64,000 bases of DNA from Neobacillus niacini (GCF_019749295.1 NZ_JACWFG010000005.1:175259-239258), one strand, 5' to 3'. Shown: positions 23,467 through 33,306, counted from the stretch's first letter. Notes: generated by a model from the sequence alone, not told the origin. Program-made: numbers and translations.

Positions 23467-24678
23467 ATGAACTTTGAATTAACAAATGAGCAGCAAAGTG
23501 TAAAGGAAATGGTGAGGAAATTTGTCGATAAGGAAATTATTCCAAACATTCAGGGGTGGGATCGCCAAGGGCATTTCGAACCTTCGATTTTAAAGAAATT
23601 GGCTGATTTGCAAGTAATGGGTGTCTGTATTCCTGAAGAGTATGGCGGGGCCGGAATGGATTATAATACATTAGCTATCGTGTGCGCTGAATTAGAGCGA
23701 GGAGATACTGCTTATCGTACAGCCGTTTCTGTACATACTGGACTAAATAGCATGACGATTATGCAATGGGGAACAGAGGAGCAAAAACAAAAGTATTTAG
23801 TCCCCCAAGCACAGGGTCGTAAAATAGGTGCCTTCGGATTGACAGAACCAGATGCGGGTTCAGATGTAGCAGCTATGAATACATCAGCTGTGAGGGACGG
23901 AGATTACTATATTCTTAACGGATCTAAAACATGGATTTCTCTTTGTGATGTTGCTGACCACTTCTTGATTTTTGCCAAGACCAATCATGATATAGGGCAT
24001 AAAGGAATCTCTGCATTTATTGTAGAACGTGGTTTTGAAGGAGTAGAAACAAAGGCTATTAAAGGGAAGCTGGGTATTCGCGCAGGTAATACTGGAGAAG
24101 TATTTTTGAACGAAGTAAAGGTTCCTGTTGAGAACAGATTGGGGGAAGAAGGGGAAGGGTTTAAAATTGCGATGTCGGCCCTTGATAACGGTCGATTTAC
24201 AGTTGCTGCAGGAGCTGTTGGTTTAATAGAAGCGAGCCTTGAAGCAAGTCTTAAGTATTGCCGCGAACGGAAAACATTTGGCAAAGAAATTGGAAAACAT
24301 CAGCTTGTTCAACAAATGATTGCAAAAATGAGTGCAAATCTTGAGATTTCCAGGCTTCTAGTTTTTAAGGCAGGGTGGTTAAAGAATCAGGGCAAACGAA
24401 ATACAAAGGAGACGTCTCTAGCTAAGTGGGTTTCATGTGATGCTGCTTTTGATGCAGCAAATGATGCGGTTCAAATCCATGGTGCTTATGGGTATTCAGA
24501 CGAATATCCAGTAGAACGCTTTTTGCGGAACTCTAAAGCCCCAGTAATCTATGAAGGAACAAGAGAAATTCATACAATTATGCAAGGTGAGTACGCTTTG
24601 GGTTATAGAGAAGATAAGACTCTTCGTAAACAATTACCATCATGGCCATTTGAGCAGGTTTCTGTTACGAATAATTAA
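23467..24678 (+). CDS. Acyl-CoA dehydrogenase
   Basis: FAD-dependent acyl-CoA dehydrogenase, 403 residues, that oxidises an acyl-CoA at the alpha-beta bond. Family motifs: FGLTEPDAGSDVAAM, NGSKTWISLCDVADHF, the C-terminal RKTFGKEI, and QIHGAYGYSDEYPVERFLRNSKAPVIYEGT; the last holds the catalytic-base region (EGT). The long DAANDAVQIHG segment is typical of glutaryl-CoA or short-chain enzymes. The start is uncertain: TTG 23464 is 10 nt and ATG 23467 is 13 nt from AGGAG. The upstream leader suggests regulation. Confidence 0.9.
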   Translation: MNFELTNEQQSVKEMVRKFVDKEIIPNIQGWDRQGHFEPSILKKLADLQVMGVCIPEEYGGAGMDYNTLAIVCAELERGDTAYRTAVSVHTGLNSMTIMQWGTEEQKQKYLVPQAQGRKIGAFGLTEPDAGSDVAAMNTSAVRDGDYYILNGSKTWISLCDVADHFLIFAKTNHDIGHKGISAFIVERGFEGVETKAIKGKLGIRAGNTGEVFLNEVKVPVENRLGEEGEGFKIAMSALDNGRFTVAAGAVGLIEASLEASLKYCRERKTFGKEIGKHQLVQQMIAKMSANLEISRLLVFKAGWLKNQGKRNTKETSLAKWVSCDAAFDAANDAVQIHGAYGYSDEYPVERFLRNSKAPVIYEGTREIHTIMQGEYALGYREDKTLRKQLPSWPFEQVSVTNN

Positions 24679-24697
24679 AATAAAATGTGAATTAGCG

Positions 24698-24722
24698 AAA
24701 CCGGTCATTTGACCGGTTTTTA
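24698..24722 (+). terminator. Terminator after the acyl-CoA dehydrogenase gene
   Basis: Perfect 10-bp stem AAACCGGTCA/TGACCGGTTT followed by T-run. Confidence 0.85.
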
Positions 24723-24865
24723 CAATGAATTCGTTTTCTGAATAATAGGGAAAAATGGACATCCAGCTTATTAAAGCTTTTAAATAATTTATAATTATCA
24801 TATAATGTAGATATTTGAATCTATATTTAATTCTTATAAATCCTATATGGTTATTTTTGAGACAG

Positions 24866-24917
24866 AAAAGATGCGTAATATGGTATCACGCTTAATCGTG
24901 CCTCAACTGCATCTTTT
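24866..24917 (+). terminator. Leader hairpin upstream of mqo (possible attenuator)
   Basis: AAAAGATGC (24866-24874) pairs with GCATCTTTT (24909-24917); inside, GG and CACG pair with CGTG and CC. The T-run is short. It lies 33 nt before the mqo start and could regulate it. Confidence 0.45.
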
Positions 24918-24950
24918 GCGAGAAAATTCTAGAAGAAAAGGTTGGTAATA

Positions 24951-26450
24951 ATGAATAGCAGTGAAACGAAGACAGAAGTCATTTTAATTGGTGCAGGAAT
25001 AATGAGTGCGACTTTAGGGACCCTGCTAAAAGAATTAGTCCCTAAATGGGAAATTACTGTGTTTGAGAAGCTTGATAAAGCAGGTGAAGAAAGCTCAAAC
25101 GAATGGAATAATGCTGGAACGGGACATGCAGCATTGTGTGAGCTTAACTATACGAAGGAAACTCCAGATGGATCAGTAGACATTAGTAAAGCTATACAAA
25201 TTAATGAACAATTTCAGGTATCAATGCAGTTTTGGTCTTATCTGGTAAAAAGCAAGCTTATAAACAATCCACAGGATTTTATCAGACCGCTGCCTCATAT
25301 GAGTTTAGTACTTGGAGAAGAAAATGTAACCTTTTTGAAGAAAAGGTTTGAAGCGTTAACAAAAAACCCCCTATTTCAAGGGATGGAATTTTCTGATGAC
25401 CCTGAAAAGTTGATGGATTGGATTCCTCTTATCATGGAAGAACGTAATTTGAGTGAAGCGATAGCGGCAACAAAGATTGACACAGGTACGGATGTGAATT
25501 TTGGCGCTTTAACGCGGATGTTATTTGATCATTTAGAGAGTAAAAATGTAAAAGTTAAATACAATCATAGTGTTAATGATATTAAACGTACGAGTGATGG
25601 CTTATGGGAATTGAAAGTGCAGAATCGTTTTAGTAGTACGGTCAAACGTCATAAAGCAAAGTTTGTCTTTATCGGGGGCGGGGGCGGAAGCCTGCATTTA
25701 CTGCAAAAATCTGGTATTCCAGAGAGTAAACATATTGGCGGATTTCCTGTAAGCGGTATATTTATGGTGTGTAATAACCCCGATATTGTATCACAGCACC
25801 ATGCAAAGGTATACGGAAAAGCGAAGGTTGGGGCTCCGCCAATGTCTGTACCGCATCTTGACACAAGATTTATTGATAACAAAAAATCGCTGCTATTTGG
25901 TCCATTTGCCGGCTTTTCGCCGAAGTTTCTGAAAACGGGGTCAATGCTCGATCTAGTAACCTCTGTTAAACCAAATAATGTCTTAACGATGCTGGCTGCC
26001 GGTGCAAAAGAACTGTCGTTGACCAAATACCTCATTCAGCAGGTCATGTTATCAAAAGAACAGCGGATGGAAGAGCTGCGAGAGTTTATTCCGAATGCTA
26101 AAAGCGAGGATTGGGATTTTGTTGTAGCCGGCCAGCGTGTACAAGTGATCAAAGATACAGATGCCGGAAAAGGAACACTTCAATTTGGTACAGAAGTAAT
26201 CACTGGTGCTGAAGGTTCCATCGCAGCTTTACTAGGCGCATCTCCGGGTGCTTCTACTGCTGTTCACGTTATGCTTGAAGTTATGGCTAAATGTTTCCCG
26301 CAGCAAATGAAAGAGTGGGAGCCAAAAATTAAAAAAATGATTCCTTCGTTCGGTGTGTCATTAATGGAAAACACAGAGCTTCTGAAGGAAGTTCATACTA
26401 CAACAGCCCAAACACTTGGTCTAAGCGAAAAAGAGCTTGTCTTTAGTTGA
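24951..26450 (+). CDS. mqo: Malate:quinone oxidoreductase
   Basis: FAD-dependent membrane-peripheral malate dehydrogenase that passes electrons to quinone, 499 residues as in Bacillus subtilis Mqo. Motifs: [14 protein letters not shown] (FAD), [59 protein letters not shown] and [18 protein letters not shown] 24951 follows AAAAGG; GTG 24942 is less likely. A hairpin in the leader may modulate it. Confidence 0.95.
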   Translation: MNSSETKTEVILIGAGIMSATLGTLLKELVPKWEITVFEKLDKAGEESSNEWNNAGTGHAALCELNYTKETPDGSVDISKAIQINEQFQVSMQFWSYLVKSKLINNPQDFIRPLPHMSLVLGEENVTFLKKRFEALTKNPLFQGMEFSDDPEKLMDWIPLIMEERNLSEAIAATKIDTGTDVNFGALTRMLFDHLESKNVKVKYNHSVNDIKRTSDGLWELKVQNRFSSTVKRHKAKFVFIGGGGGSLHLLQKSGIPESKHIGGFPVSGIFMVCNNPDIVSQHHAKVYGKAKVGAPPMSVPHLDTRFIDNKKSLLFGPFAGFSPKFLKTGSMLDLVTSVKPNNVLTMLAAGAKELSLTKYLIQQVMLSKEQRMEELREFIPNAKSEDWDFVVAGQRVQVIKDTDAGKGTLQFGTEVITGAEGSIAALLGASPGASTAVHVMLEVMAKCFPQQMKEWEPKIKKMIPSFGVSLMENTELLKEVHTTTAQTLGLSEKELVFS

Positions 26451-26467
26451 TTTTTTCTACCAATTAT

Positions 26468-26501
26468 AAAAAGTTGAACCATTCATAGGTTCAGCTTTTT
26501 T
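26468..26501 (+). terminator. Terminator after mqo
   Basis: Stem AAAGTTGAACC/GGTTCAGCTTT with loop ATTCATA, then T-run. Confidence 0.8.
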
Positions 26502-26598
26502 ATTTGTTTTCATAGAGGCATACAATACGCTTTCTTGGAATATGTGGAAATATTAAGGAAATAATAATGTTATCTAGTTTTCTAAGGGGTTTTTGGGT

Positions 26599-28098
26599 AT
26601 GAGTTTCTATAAAGAGAAAACAACATTAACTAGTTCTTCAAATGATAGCAGGCAGCTTTGTGATGATATAGAGAAAAATATAAATATGTTAGAAGAACAT
26701 TTTTTCCATACAGAAGATTTAATGAAAAAAGAACTGCAATTTCAAGATCAGAAGTGTGTCCTTCTTTATCTTGAATCGTTGGTGAAGAAGGAAATACTTC
26801 AATCTTCAATTATTGAGCCAATTTTAGCAATGCAAGCGAGTGAGATTGAAAAAACAGTTCACGCAGCAGAAATCAAAACGACTTCCGCAATTTTAGAAGC
26901 AGGGAAACAATTATTAGATGGATTCTGTGTGATTTTAATAGAGAATAATCACCAAGCCTATTTGGCTTCTGTCGGAGGAATTGAAGGAAGGGCGACTCAA
27001 GAACCAGATAGCGAGCGTACCATTAAAAGTACTCATGACGGATTTGTTGAAGATTTTAGTTCGAATCTGCACCTTTTACGAAAGAGAATCAAAAGCCCGC
27101 AGTTAAAGGTGAAATATTATACAATTGGAAGCCTTACGAATACGAGAGTGGGTATCGTTTATCTTGAGAATCTTGCCAATAAAAAGCTTGTTGAAGAAGT
27201 GGAACGAAGATTATCGTCGATTGAAATCGATCAGCTCTATTTAACAGGTGAGTTAGAGGAGCTTATTGAAGACCATCCATTTTCTCCCTTTCCACAAATT
27301 TTGACTACAGAAAGGCCAGACAGAGCAGTTTCCTACCTAACAGAAGGTAAAATTACCATCATAGTCGACGGGAATCCTCGTGTGCTGGTTGCCCCTATTA
27401 CTTTTTTTGCCTTTTACCAAGCATCTGATGACTATAGCAGCAGGTGGATGATTGGTTCATTTTTTCGCATCATTCGCATTTTTAGTTTTATTGTCACGAT
27501 TAGCTTGCCGGCAATCTATGTCGCGATCGTATCATTCCATTCAGAGGTCCTTCCAATTGGAATTCTTTACACCATCAGGACTTCTTTGGAGTATGTTCCA
27601 TTTCCCCCATTTGTGGAGGCCGTTGCGATGCAAATCATTTTGGAACTTTTAAAAGAAGCTTCGATTCGTCTGCCTTCACCTATCGCCCAAACCATCGGAA
27701 TTGTTGGGGGGTTAGTGATTGGGACTGCAATCGTTGATGCCCATATCGTGTCAAATATGATGATTGTCATCATTGGCTTTACCGCCATCGCCTCCTTTGT
27801 GGCACCAATCAATGAAATGGGGACAAGTGTAAGATTATTGGGGTTTCCTACCATGATAGCTGCATCACTGTTTGGCTTCTTTGGAATTGTATTTGTGCTG
27901 ATGCTGGTCTTTATGCACTTAAGTAAATTAGATTCATTTGGAACGCCCTATTTTGCACCATTAGCTCCATTTAAGAAAGAAGATTTAAAGGATACGTTCA
28001 TCAGGCTTCATATATTGCAATTAAAAACTCGTCCGACTGACGCAAGGCCTGCCTATGCTAAACAACTAGGGCGGACAAGGGCGTGGAAAAAGAAATGA
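26599..28098 (+). CDS. Spore germinant receptor A subunit (GerA/GerKA family)
   Basis: 499-residue A subunit of a germinant receptor in the spore inner membrane. A soluble N-terminal half (residues 1 to about 235) is followed by the conserved PFPQILTTERPDRAVSYLTEGKI region (read as PFPQILTTERPD then RAVSYLTEGKI), five or so membrane segments and a short tail. ATG 26599 has AAGGGG 10 nt upstream. With the next two genes it forms the classic A-B-C operon, whose subunits act together to sense small nutrients. Nutrient specificity cannot be read from sequence. Confidence 0.93.
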   Translation: MSFYKEKTTLTSSSNDSRQLCDDIEKNINMLEEHFFHTEDLMKKELQFQDQKCVLLYLESLVKKEILQSSIIEPILAMQASEIEKTVHAAEIKTTSAILEAGKQLLDGFCVILIENNHQAYLASVGGIEGRATQEPDSERTIKSTHDGFVEDFSSNLHLLRKRIKSPQLKVKYYTIGSLTNTRVGIVYLENLANKKLVEEVERRLSSIEIDQLYLTGELEELIEDHPFSPFPQILTTERPDRAVSYLTEGKITIIVDGNPRVLVAPITFFAFYQASDDYSSRWMIGSFFRIIRIFSFIVTISLPAIYVAIVSFHSEVLPIGILYTIRTSLEYVPFPPFVEAVAMQIILELLKEASIRLPSPIAQTIGIVGGLVIGTAIVDAHIVSNMMIVIIGFTAIASFVAPINEMGTSVRLLGFPTMIAASLFGFFGIVFVLMLVFMHLSKLDSFGTPYFAPLAPFKKEDLKDTFIRLHILQLKTRPTDARPAYAKQLGRTRAWKKK

Positions 28099-29180
28099 CA
28101 AACAACATTACAAAATTTCAGCTATTTTTTATTTTCATCCAAAGTCAAATTGGAGTCGCTCTATTATCCTTGCCGCATGATGTGCAAAAAAGTGCGAAAG
28201 GAGATGGATGGCTTTCTACCCTGATTGCGGGAGTGGCAGTTCAATTGATGCTAATCATTTATTGGCAATTACTAAGACGATTTCCTACGCTCATTTACAC
28301 CGAAATTACACAAAAGATTCTTGGCGTTTTTTTAGGAAAAGTTCTTAACCTATTGATTTATCTAAATTTCATCCTAGTTGGAGGTCTAGCGACAATATTA
28401 TTTGTTAAACTCGTAAAATTATGGTTATTGCCGTTAACACCCAGTTGGATCATCTCGTTACTAATCCTTACATCATGTGTTTATTTAGCAATCAGCGATT
28501 TAAAAATAATCGCCAGATTTTTTGTTCTGGCCTCTTCTTTAATCCTGTTATTAGCAGTTACTTCAATTTTCGGATGGTTTACAACCAAAGAGATTCAATA
28601 CATCCTTCCCCTTGGCAGTTCCGGATTAAAAAATATCATAGTGGGAAGTCAGAATTCTCTGCTTGCAATGTTAGGATTTGAAGGGCTGCTCTTTCTCTTT
28701 CCCTTCATTATCGAAAATAAAAAGGGAGTTTTTAAGACGATATCAATGGCCAATCTGTTTATCACTTTATTTTATACTTATTTTGTTTTTATTACAGTCA
28801 TTAGTTTTAGCAGCAATCAACTTGCACAAATGAGAGAACCGGTTCTAAACTTACTCAGAGGCATGTCTTATAATATGATCGATCGTGTGGATCTCATCTT
28901 TCTGTCAATATGGATTGTCCCAATGGCCACCTCGACCATTAGTTACTTGTATTTTGCGAGCAAAAGTGTGGGTGCAAAAAAGAAACAATACCCAAAGGTT
29001 GTTTTATTAAATGGGCTTATCCTTTTTTTAATTACCTTAATTCCACACGATGATGCGATTATTACGCTATTTAACAAATATGTCTCATACTTAAGTTATG
29101 TGGTTGTATTTTTGATTCCAACTTTGTTATTAATTCTTTCTATTTTATTGAAAAAGAATGAAATGAGTGAATCTACATGA
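28095..29180 (+). CDS. Spore germinant receptor B subunit (GerB family, permease-like)
   Basis: About 361 residues with ten membrane segments, amino-acid-permease-like (spore germination protein family). The start ITKFQLFFIFIQSQIGVALL and the GDGWLSTLIAG loop are typical of GerAB/GerKB. It binds the germinant in known receptors. ATG 28095 overlaps the A-subunit stop in an ATGA arrangement; GTG 28083 is an alternative. Confidence 0.92.
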   Translation: MTNNITKFQLFFIFIQSQIGVALLSLPHDVQKSAKGDGWLSTLIAGVAVQLMLIIYWQLLRRFPTLIYTEITQKILGVFLGKVLNLLIYLNFILVGGLATILFVKLVKLWLLPLTPSWIISLLILTSCVYLAISDLKIIARFFVLASSLILLLAVTSIFGWFTTKEIQYILPLGSSGLKNIIVGSQNSLLAMLGFEGLLFLFPFIIENKKGVFKTISMANLFITLFYTYFVFITVISFSSNQLAQMREPVLNLLRGMSYNMIDRVDLIFLSIWIVPMATSTISYLYFASKSVGAKKKQYPKVVLLNGLILFLITLIPHDDAIITLFNKYVSYLSYVVVFLIPTLLLILSILLKKNEMSEST

Positions 29181-30283
29181 GAAAAATATCGCTGATGATT
29201 TTATTTATTATCCCTATCCTATTAACTGGCTGTTGGGATCAGCGGCTTCTCGTGAATCGAACACTTGTGAATGGAATTAGTTTCGATCTTACGAAGGAAG
29301 GAAAAATTGCTGCATCGGTTCGAGCCTTATATATAAAAAGTATGGGAGGAGGACAATTTGAATTATTTGATGAACTCGTAAAAGCAGAGAGACCAACCGT
29401 TGCTGGGTTGGCGTTAGACTTGGACAGTAAAATTTCAGGAGAGATTGATGCTAGTAAAGCTCATGTTGTAATCATAGGTGAAGAACTAGCGAAAAAAGGA
29501 ATTCATCCGTTCATTGAGTTTTTTTACCGGAATCGAGATTCGTATATTTCTTCCAAAATTGTCATTAGTAAAGGGAAGGGAAAAGAGATTCTTTCAGTTG
29601 AAAAAGAAAAAAGTCCCATTGCCTTTGTTATTTTGCAATTGCTGAATAGTGCTGAAGCAGACACGGTCATCCCGAAAAAAAATACCTTTACAGTATGGAA
29701 TAACATATTGGATCCAGGTAAAGATATGGTTTTGCCCTACCTTGAGCGAGTAGAGTCCAATAAAGTGGAGGTCGCCGGCGTGGCGTTATTTAACGGTGAT
29801 ATCTATACAGGTACAACTTTATCAAAAGAAAAAAGCGGTATACTTTTGTCGATGATGAATCAATTAGGAAAGTCGAACAGAATGGCACTCATCCTAAATC
29901 CAAAAAGTAAGAGACAATCCATTTCTTTTTCAATTAGAGATTTAAGACGAGATCTAGAAGTTAAGGTGGATAAGGATGATCAAATAACGTGCAAGATTGA
30001 TCTCAACATGGATATTGAAGTGTTAAGCTTTCCTCAGGATTTTAAAGAACCACTAAATATAGAAAAATTAAATCAAGATTTGTCTGATGAATTAACGAAA
30101 CAAGCAAGGGGAATCACCAGCACTTTACTGAAGGCAAATTGTGATGCTCTGGGGATTGGTCAGCGTATTTCAAGCTTTCACCATGGACTATGGAAGAAAA
30201 TCGATTGGGATAAGGAATATAAAAACGTAGAATTTGTGCCTAAAGTGAATGTAAACATCATTAAGACGGGGAACGTTTTTTAG
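29177..30283 (+). CDS. Spore germinant receptor C subunit, lipoprotein
   Basis: 368-residue Ger(x)C lipoprotein. The signal ends in the lipobox LLTGCW (Cys near residue 16), and WDQRLLVNRTLVNGISFD is the family's opening motif. It overlaps the B-subunit stop (ATGA). In known receptors this subunit is lipid-anchored on the outer face of the spore inner membrane. Last gene of the operon. Confidence 0.92.
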   Translation: MRKISLMILFIIPILLTGCWDQRLLVNRTLVNGISFDLTKEGKIAASVRALYIKSMGGGQFELFDELVKAERPTVAGLALDLDSKISGEIDASKAHVVIIGEELAKKGIHPFIEFFYRNRDSYISSKIVISKGKGKEILSVEKEKSPIAFVILQLLNSAEADTVIPKKNTFTVWNNILDPGKDMVLPYLERVESNKVEVAGVALFNGDIYTGTTLSKEKSGILLSMMNQLGKSNRMALILNPKSKRQSISFSIRDLRRDLEVKVDKDDQITCKIDLNMDIEVLSFPQDFKEPLNIEKLNQDLSDELTKQARGITSTLLKANCDALGIGQRISSFHHGLWKKIDWDKEYKNVEFVPKVNVNIIKTGNVF

Positions 30284-30305
30284 AAGCAGGAGCTATTATC
30301 AAAAA

Positions 30306-30340
30306 GAGGCGATTCCTATTTGGGAATCGCCATAAAAATA
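30306..30340. terminator. Terminator between gerC and the convergent VOC gene
   Basis: Perfect 9-bp stem GGCGATTCC/GGAATCGCC, A-rich before and after, usable in both directions. Confidence 0.75.
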
Positions 30341-30373
30341 TTGAGAACTATGTAATGTGGAATGTATTTTCAC

Positions 30374-30748
30374 TTATCTATGCTGATCCACTAGAATCTG
30401 ATTACCATCTGGATCTTCAATTGTAAAATGTGCTGGACCTTGACTGGACTCATCTGCTTCAGTGATTAAATTAATCCCTTTTTCTTTTAGCTGCTTTTGT
30501 AGATTACGAATGTCTGTAAAAGATTCAAGATTTTCGGCATTTTCATTCCAGCCTGGATTAAAAGTAAGAATATTTTTATCAAACATCCCTTGGAATAAAC
30601 CAATAATGCAATTTTCATTCTTCATAATCAGCCAATTTTGAGTAATATCTCCACCAAAAACCTGAAATCCAAGGTTTTCGTAAAATGATTTTGATACGTG
30701 AATATCTTTAACCGTTAGACTTACAGAAAATGCGCCAAGTTTCACCAT
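30374..30748 (-). CDS. VOC-family protein (glyoxalase-like)
   Basis: 124-residue vicinal-oxygen-chelate protein. It has two beta-alpha-beta-beta-beta modules: MVKLGAFSVSLTVKDIHVSKSFYENLGF-type start (SVSLTVKDI, SFYENLGFQVFGG) and a second module ending FTIEDPDGNQILVDQH. Members of this subgroup bind metals or antibiotics, but substrate is unknown. AGGAGG precedes the start on the minus strand. It stands alone. Confidence 0.85.
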   Translation of the reverse strand: MVKLGAFSVSLTVKDIHVSKSFYENLGFQVFGGDITQNWLIMKNENCIIGLFQGMFDKNILTFNPGWNENAENLESFTDIRNLQKQLKEKGINLITEADESSQGPAHFTIEDPDGNQILVDQHR

Positions 30749-30947
30749 TTCTACCTCCTATTAATTTAATGAAAAATTATGATATCAAGTAAAGTATAAA
30801 CTACTACTATTAAATGTACAATATTTACCAAATAACTGTAGTATGAACAATCCGAAAGAAAAAAAGTTAATTTATGGAATATGAAATTCAGAAGTAGGAT
30901 ATTTTAACTAGTAGAGGAAATTTGAAGAAGGTTCGGGTGAATACTTT

Positions 30948-31418
30948 ATGCTCTCCAAAAGACACAAATTATTTAATGTAGCCATTATAGTGATTCCGTG
31001 GTTATCGTTGTTATTTCTAAGAAAGCGTGAAGTAAAACGTTTCTCCTTTGCGGGCGTTGTCATTGTCATTTTTGAAATCATCAATCACTTGATTGGTCAT
31101 AAGCGAAACTGGTGGAAATTTTACGACAAACGAAATTCATTCATAAAAAATGAACTCCCTTTCAGTATAGGTCCATATATGCCAATGTCCATTTGGTTAC
31201 TAAAATACTCATATGGTAACTTTAAGAAGTTCGTAGGACTTAATGTCATAGCAGATGGAGTATTTGCTTTTCTATTGATGGACATACTTAAAAAGCTAAA
31301 AATAATCAGATTAAAACGGTTAAACCGCATACAATTTTTTATTTACCTGCATTATAAAGCATACATATTATATGGAGTACAATACTTGGTTGAGAATAAG
31401 AGGGTATTTAGACGGTAA
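30948..31418 (+). CDS. Small integral membrane protein, unknown function
   Basis: 156 residues with about four hydrophobic segments (near 10-22, 33-47, 75-85 and 95-112) and a strongly basic C-terminus ending KNKRVFRR-like. I do not recognise a functional family; similar hypothetical membrane proteins occur in bacilli. GAAGAAGG lies upstream. Its neighbours give no clue to function. Confidence 0.6.
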   Translation: MLSKRHKLFNVAIIVIPWLSLLFLRKREVKRFSFAGVVIVIFEIINHLIGHKRNWWKFYDKRNSFIKNELPFSIGPYMPMSIWLLKYSYGNFKKFVGLNVIADGVFAFLLMDILKKLKIIRLKRLNRIQFFIYLHYKAYILYGVQYLVENKRVFRR

Positions 31419-31526
31419 TCTTTTTTTAGCGCCATCCTATAGGGGGTGGTGATTTTTTTATAAAATAAGTCAGTAAAGTTCGAAAAATTGTAATATTTAT
31501 GACGATTTTAACCTTTCTACCTTATG

Positions 31527-31532
31527 TATAAT
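31527..31532 (+). promoter_or_regulatory. -10 box of the fbpB-like gene
   Basis: TATAAT, 26 nt before the start codon; the -35 is weak. I see no Fur box, although this family is often Fur-controlled. Confidence 0.45.
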
Positions 31533-31558
31533 AAAAACATAGAAAGGTGGAGAAAGTA

Positions 31559-31681
31559 ATGAGAAAACGAAATGTTAGCTTTAAAAAATTGGTGAATGAT
31601 AATAAACAGGAATTGAAAAGTGATACTAAAGCAATGGAGAGAATCGAGGCAAAAATTGATAATAAACATTCAAAAAGGTAA
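31559..31681 (+). CDS. FbpB-family small basic protein (40 aa)
   Basis: 40-residue basic peptide: begins MRKRNVSFKKLVNDNKQEL and continues SDTKAMERIEAKIDNKHSKR. This pattern (MRK, xxF, LV, NK, L, D, A, E/MERIE) is that of the FbpB small basic proteins, which in Bacillus subtilis help the FsrA small RNA in iron sparing. AAAGGTGG lies 8 nt before the ATG, and a hairpin follows the stop. Function in this organism is inferred from family membership. Confidence 0.75.
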   Translation: MRKRNVSFKKLVNDNKQELKSDTKAMERIEAKIDNKHSKR

Positions 31682-31702
31682 ATTTCTGATATATAGCCAA
31701 TA

Positions 31703-31743
31703 AAAGGAGCAGTCCATAATGTAAAATGGATGCTCTTTAATTA
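31703..31743 (+). terminator. Terminator after the fbpB-like gene
   Basis: GAGC and TCCAT pair with ATGGA and GCTC around an AATGTAAA loop (small internal mismatch), followed by TTTAATTATT. Confidence 0.55.
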
Positions 31744-31813
31744 TTTTAATAGAAGAAAAATTAGATTAAAATTGATATACTTAAGGTAAATGACAAGCAT
31801 GGAGATGTTCAAC

Positions 31814-32089
31814 TTGAACTTTATTACGAAACTATTTGCAAAAGAAACAAAATTGAAAATAGATTTTTGTGAAAAAAACCTAGATCGTTTTTTGCCTGAA
31901 GAACTGCAAAATGCTTACAGTGCTTTTTTTGGTAAAAAGAATATAGAATATAAAGAGTATAAATGTCAAAGTAGATGCGAGGAATGCAAAATATCTCCAT
32001 ATGCGATTGTAAATGGTGAATTTATTGCAGCTGATGACACAGCACAATTATTGGAAAAACTTAAGCAGATGCAAGGTAATAAAAAGTAG
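31814..32089 (+). CDS. DUF1450-family protein (YuzB-like)
   Basis: About 91 residues of the DUF1450 group: KIDFCEKNLDRF near the start, then KCQSRCEECKISPYAIVNGEFI with a Cys cluster CxxxCxxC, and a C-terminal helix. The cysteines suggest metal or thiol chemistry; function is unknown. TTG 31814 is preferred because GGAGATG lies about 9 nt upstream. ATG 31790 gives a 99-residue form but lacks a good ribosome site. Confidence 0.7.
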   Translation: MNFITKLFAKETKLKIDFCEKNLDRFLPEELQNAYSAFFGKKNIEYKEYKCQSRCEECKISPYAIVNGEFIAADDTAQLLEKLKQMQGNKK

Positions 32090-32118
32090 TGTACAATGCA
32101 TTGGTGTGGTGGTATAAT
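32090..32118 (+). promoter_or_regulatory. Promoter of the tRNA-Gly/tRNA-Ile pair
   Basis: TGTACA (32090-32095), 17-nt spacer, TATAAT (32113-32118), starting right after the DUF1450 stop codon. Confidence 0.65.
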
Positions 32119-32151
32119 TCTTCATGTAATATTTTTTTGTGCCCTTGATAT

Positions 32152-32225
32152 GCGGGTGTAGTTTAGTGGTAAAACCACAGCCTTCCAAGCTGTTGTTGTG
32201 GGTTCGATTCCCATCACCCGCTCCA
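32152..32225 (+). tRNA. tRNA-Gly(TCC)
   Basis: Acceptor GCGGGTG/CACCCGC, anticodon stem CAGCC/AGCTG-like with loop TTCCAA, anticodon TCC, discriminator T, CCA encoded. Confidence 0.93.
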
Positions 32226-32238
32226 AATTACTCTAAAT

Positions 32239-32312
<74 letters not shown>

Positions 32313-32331
32313 CTTCAATAATTTGATACAT

Positions 32332-32360
32332 AAACCGAACTTAAATAGTTCGGTTTTTTT
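32332..32360 (+). terminator. Terminator after tRNA-Ile
   Basis: Stem AAACCGAACT/AGTTCGGTTT with loop TAAAT, then T-run. Confidence 0.85.
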
Positions 32361-32410
32361 GCGTTTATAGGGAAATGATATGAAAAAAGAAAAAGAGAGG
32401 TAATGAATAC

Positions 32411-33220
32411 ATGCCTGAACTTCCAGAAATGGAAAATTACCGATTATTATTAAATCAAAAAATAGCAGGTCAAGTCATAACGCAAGTACAAATCAATCGA
32501 GAAAAATCCATTAATGTAAACCCTATGTTATTCACTAATAGTGTTGCAAACCAAAAGGTGCTGACAGTCAACCGTAGAGGGAAGCATTTATTATTTCAAT
32601 TAGAGAATGGACAGGTACTTTTGCTTCATTTAATGCTTGGCGGTTGGATGTATTATGGGACAGAGGAAGACAAACCAAATCGAACCATTCAAGTTCGGTT
32701 ATCGTTTGGAACCCGCCATCTTTATTTTATTGGGCTGCGTCTTGGCTATTTGCATTTATACAGTGAACAGGATGTACAACAAGAATTATCATCACTCGGC
32801 CCAGAGCCATTAGAGCCTCAATTCAGTTTACAATCCTTTTTAAAGTTACTGGAGGATAGGCGGGGGAAAATAAAAACAAAACTTCTCGATCAAGAGTTTA
32901 TTGCAGGGATTGGGAATTGTTATTCCGATGAAATATGTTATCACGCAGGAATTTTGACGAAACGGAGTATAGAGGATATAGGTGAGCCCGAACGGGGGAA
33001 ACTTTATGATTCGATGAAACATGTTCTTCTTGATGCTTTGAAGCATGGAGGCTACATGGATAATCCTTTTTATCAAGGTGACAGCCTTACTGGCGGCTAT
33101 AATAATCTTTGTCTTGTGTATGATCGTGAAGGAGAGAATTGCAAACGATGCGGGGGCACGATCATAAAAGAGAAGATTTCATCTCGGAAAACGTTTTTCT
33201 GTCCGAACTGTCAAAAATAG
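32411..33220 (+). CDS. Formamidopyrimidine-DNA glycosylase family protein (Fpg/Nei-like)
   Basis: 269-residue DNA glycosylase of the Fpg/Nei family. Mature Pro1 and Glu2 (MPELPEMENY) form the catalytic N-terminus. NRRGKHLL carries the conserved Lys, a helix-two-turn-helix LLDQEFIAGIGNCYSDE follows, and the C-terminal zinc finger is CKRCGG...CPNCQK. All catalytic residues are present. The second Val-Glu of the usual PELPEVET motif is replaced, so it may be a specialised paralogue and not the main MutM. Terminator follows. Confidence 0.9.
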   Translation: MPELPEMENYRLLLNQKIAGQVITQVQINREKSINVNPMLFTNSVANQKVLTVNRRGKHLLFQLENGQVLLLHLMLGGWMYYGTEEDKPNRTIQVRLSFGTRHLYFIGLRLGYLHLYSEQDVQQELSSLGPEPLEPQFSLQSFLKLLEDRRGKIKTKLLDQEFIAGIGNCYSDEICYHAGILTKRSIEDIGEPERGKLYDSMKHVLLDALKHGGYMDNPFYQGDSLTGGYNNLCLVYDREGENCKRCGGTIIKEKISSRKTFFCPNCQK

Positions 33221-33221
33221 C

Positions 33222-33256
33222 AAGAATCCTATCTTACTGGGTAGGATTCTTTTTTT
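33222..33256 (+). terminator. Terminator after the Fpg gene
   Basis: Stem AAGAATCCTA/TAGGATTCTT followed by T-run. Confidence 0.85.
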
Positions 33257-33306
33257 GAAGAATTAGAAAATTTGTCAAAAATAATTCAAACTTATTGTTT
33301 CGCTTC

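Noticed and set aside
26518..26525. CATACAAT as a sporulation-sigma -10 for the ger operon
   Set aside because: No matching -35 at the right distance, and the A-subunit start is about 75 nt away; too weak to claim.
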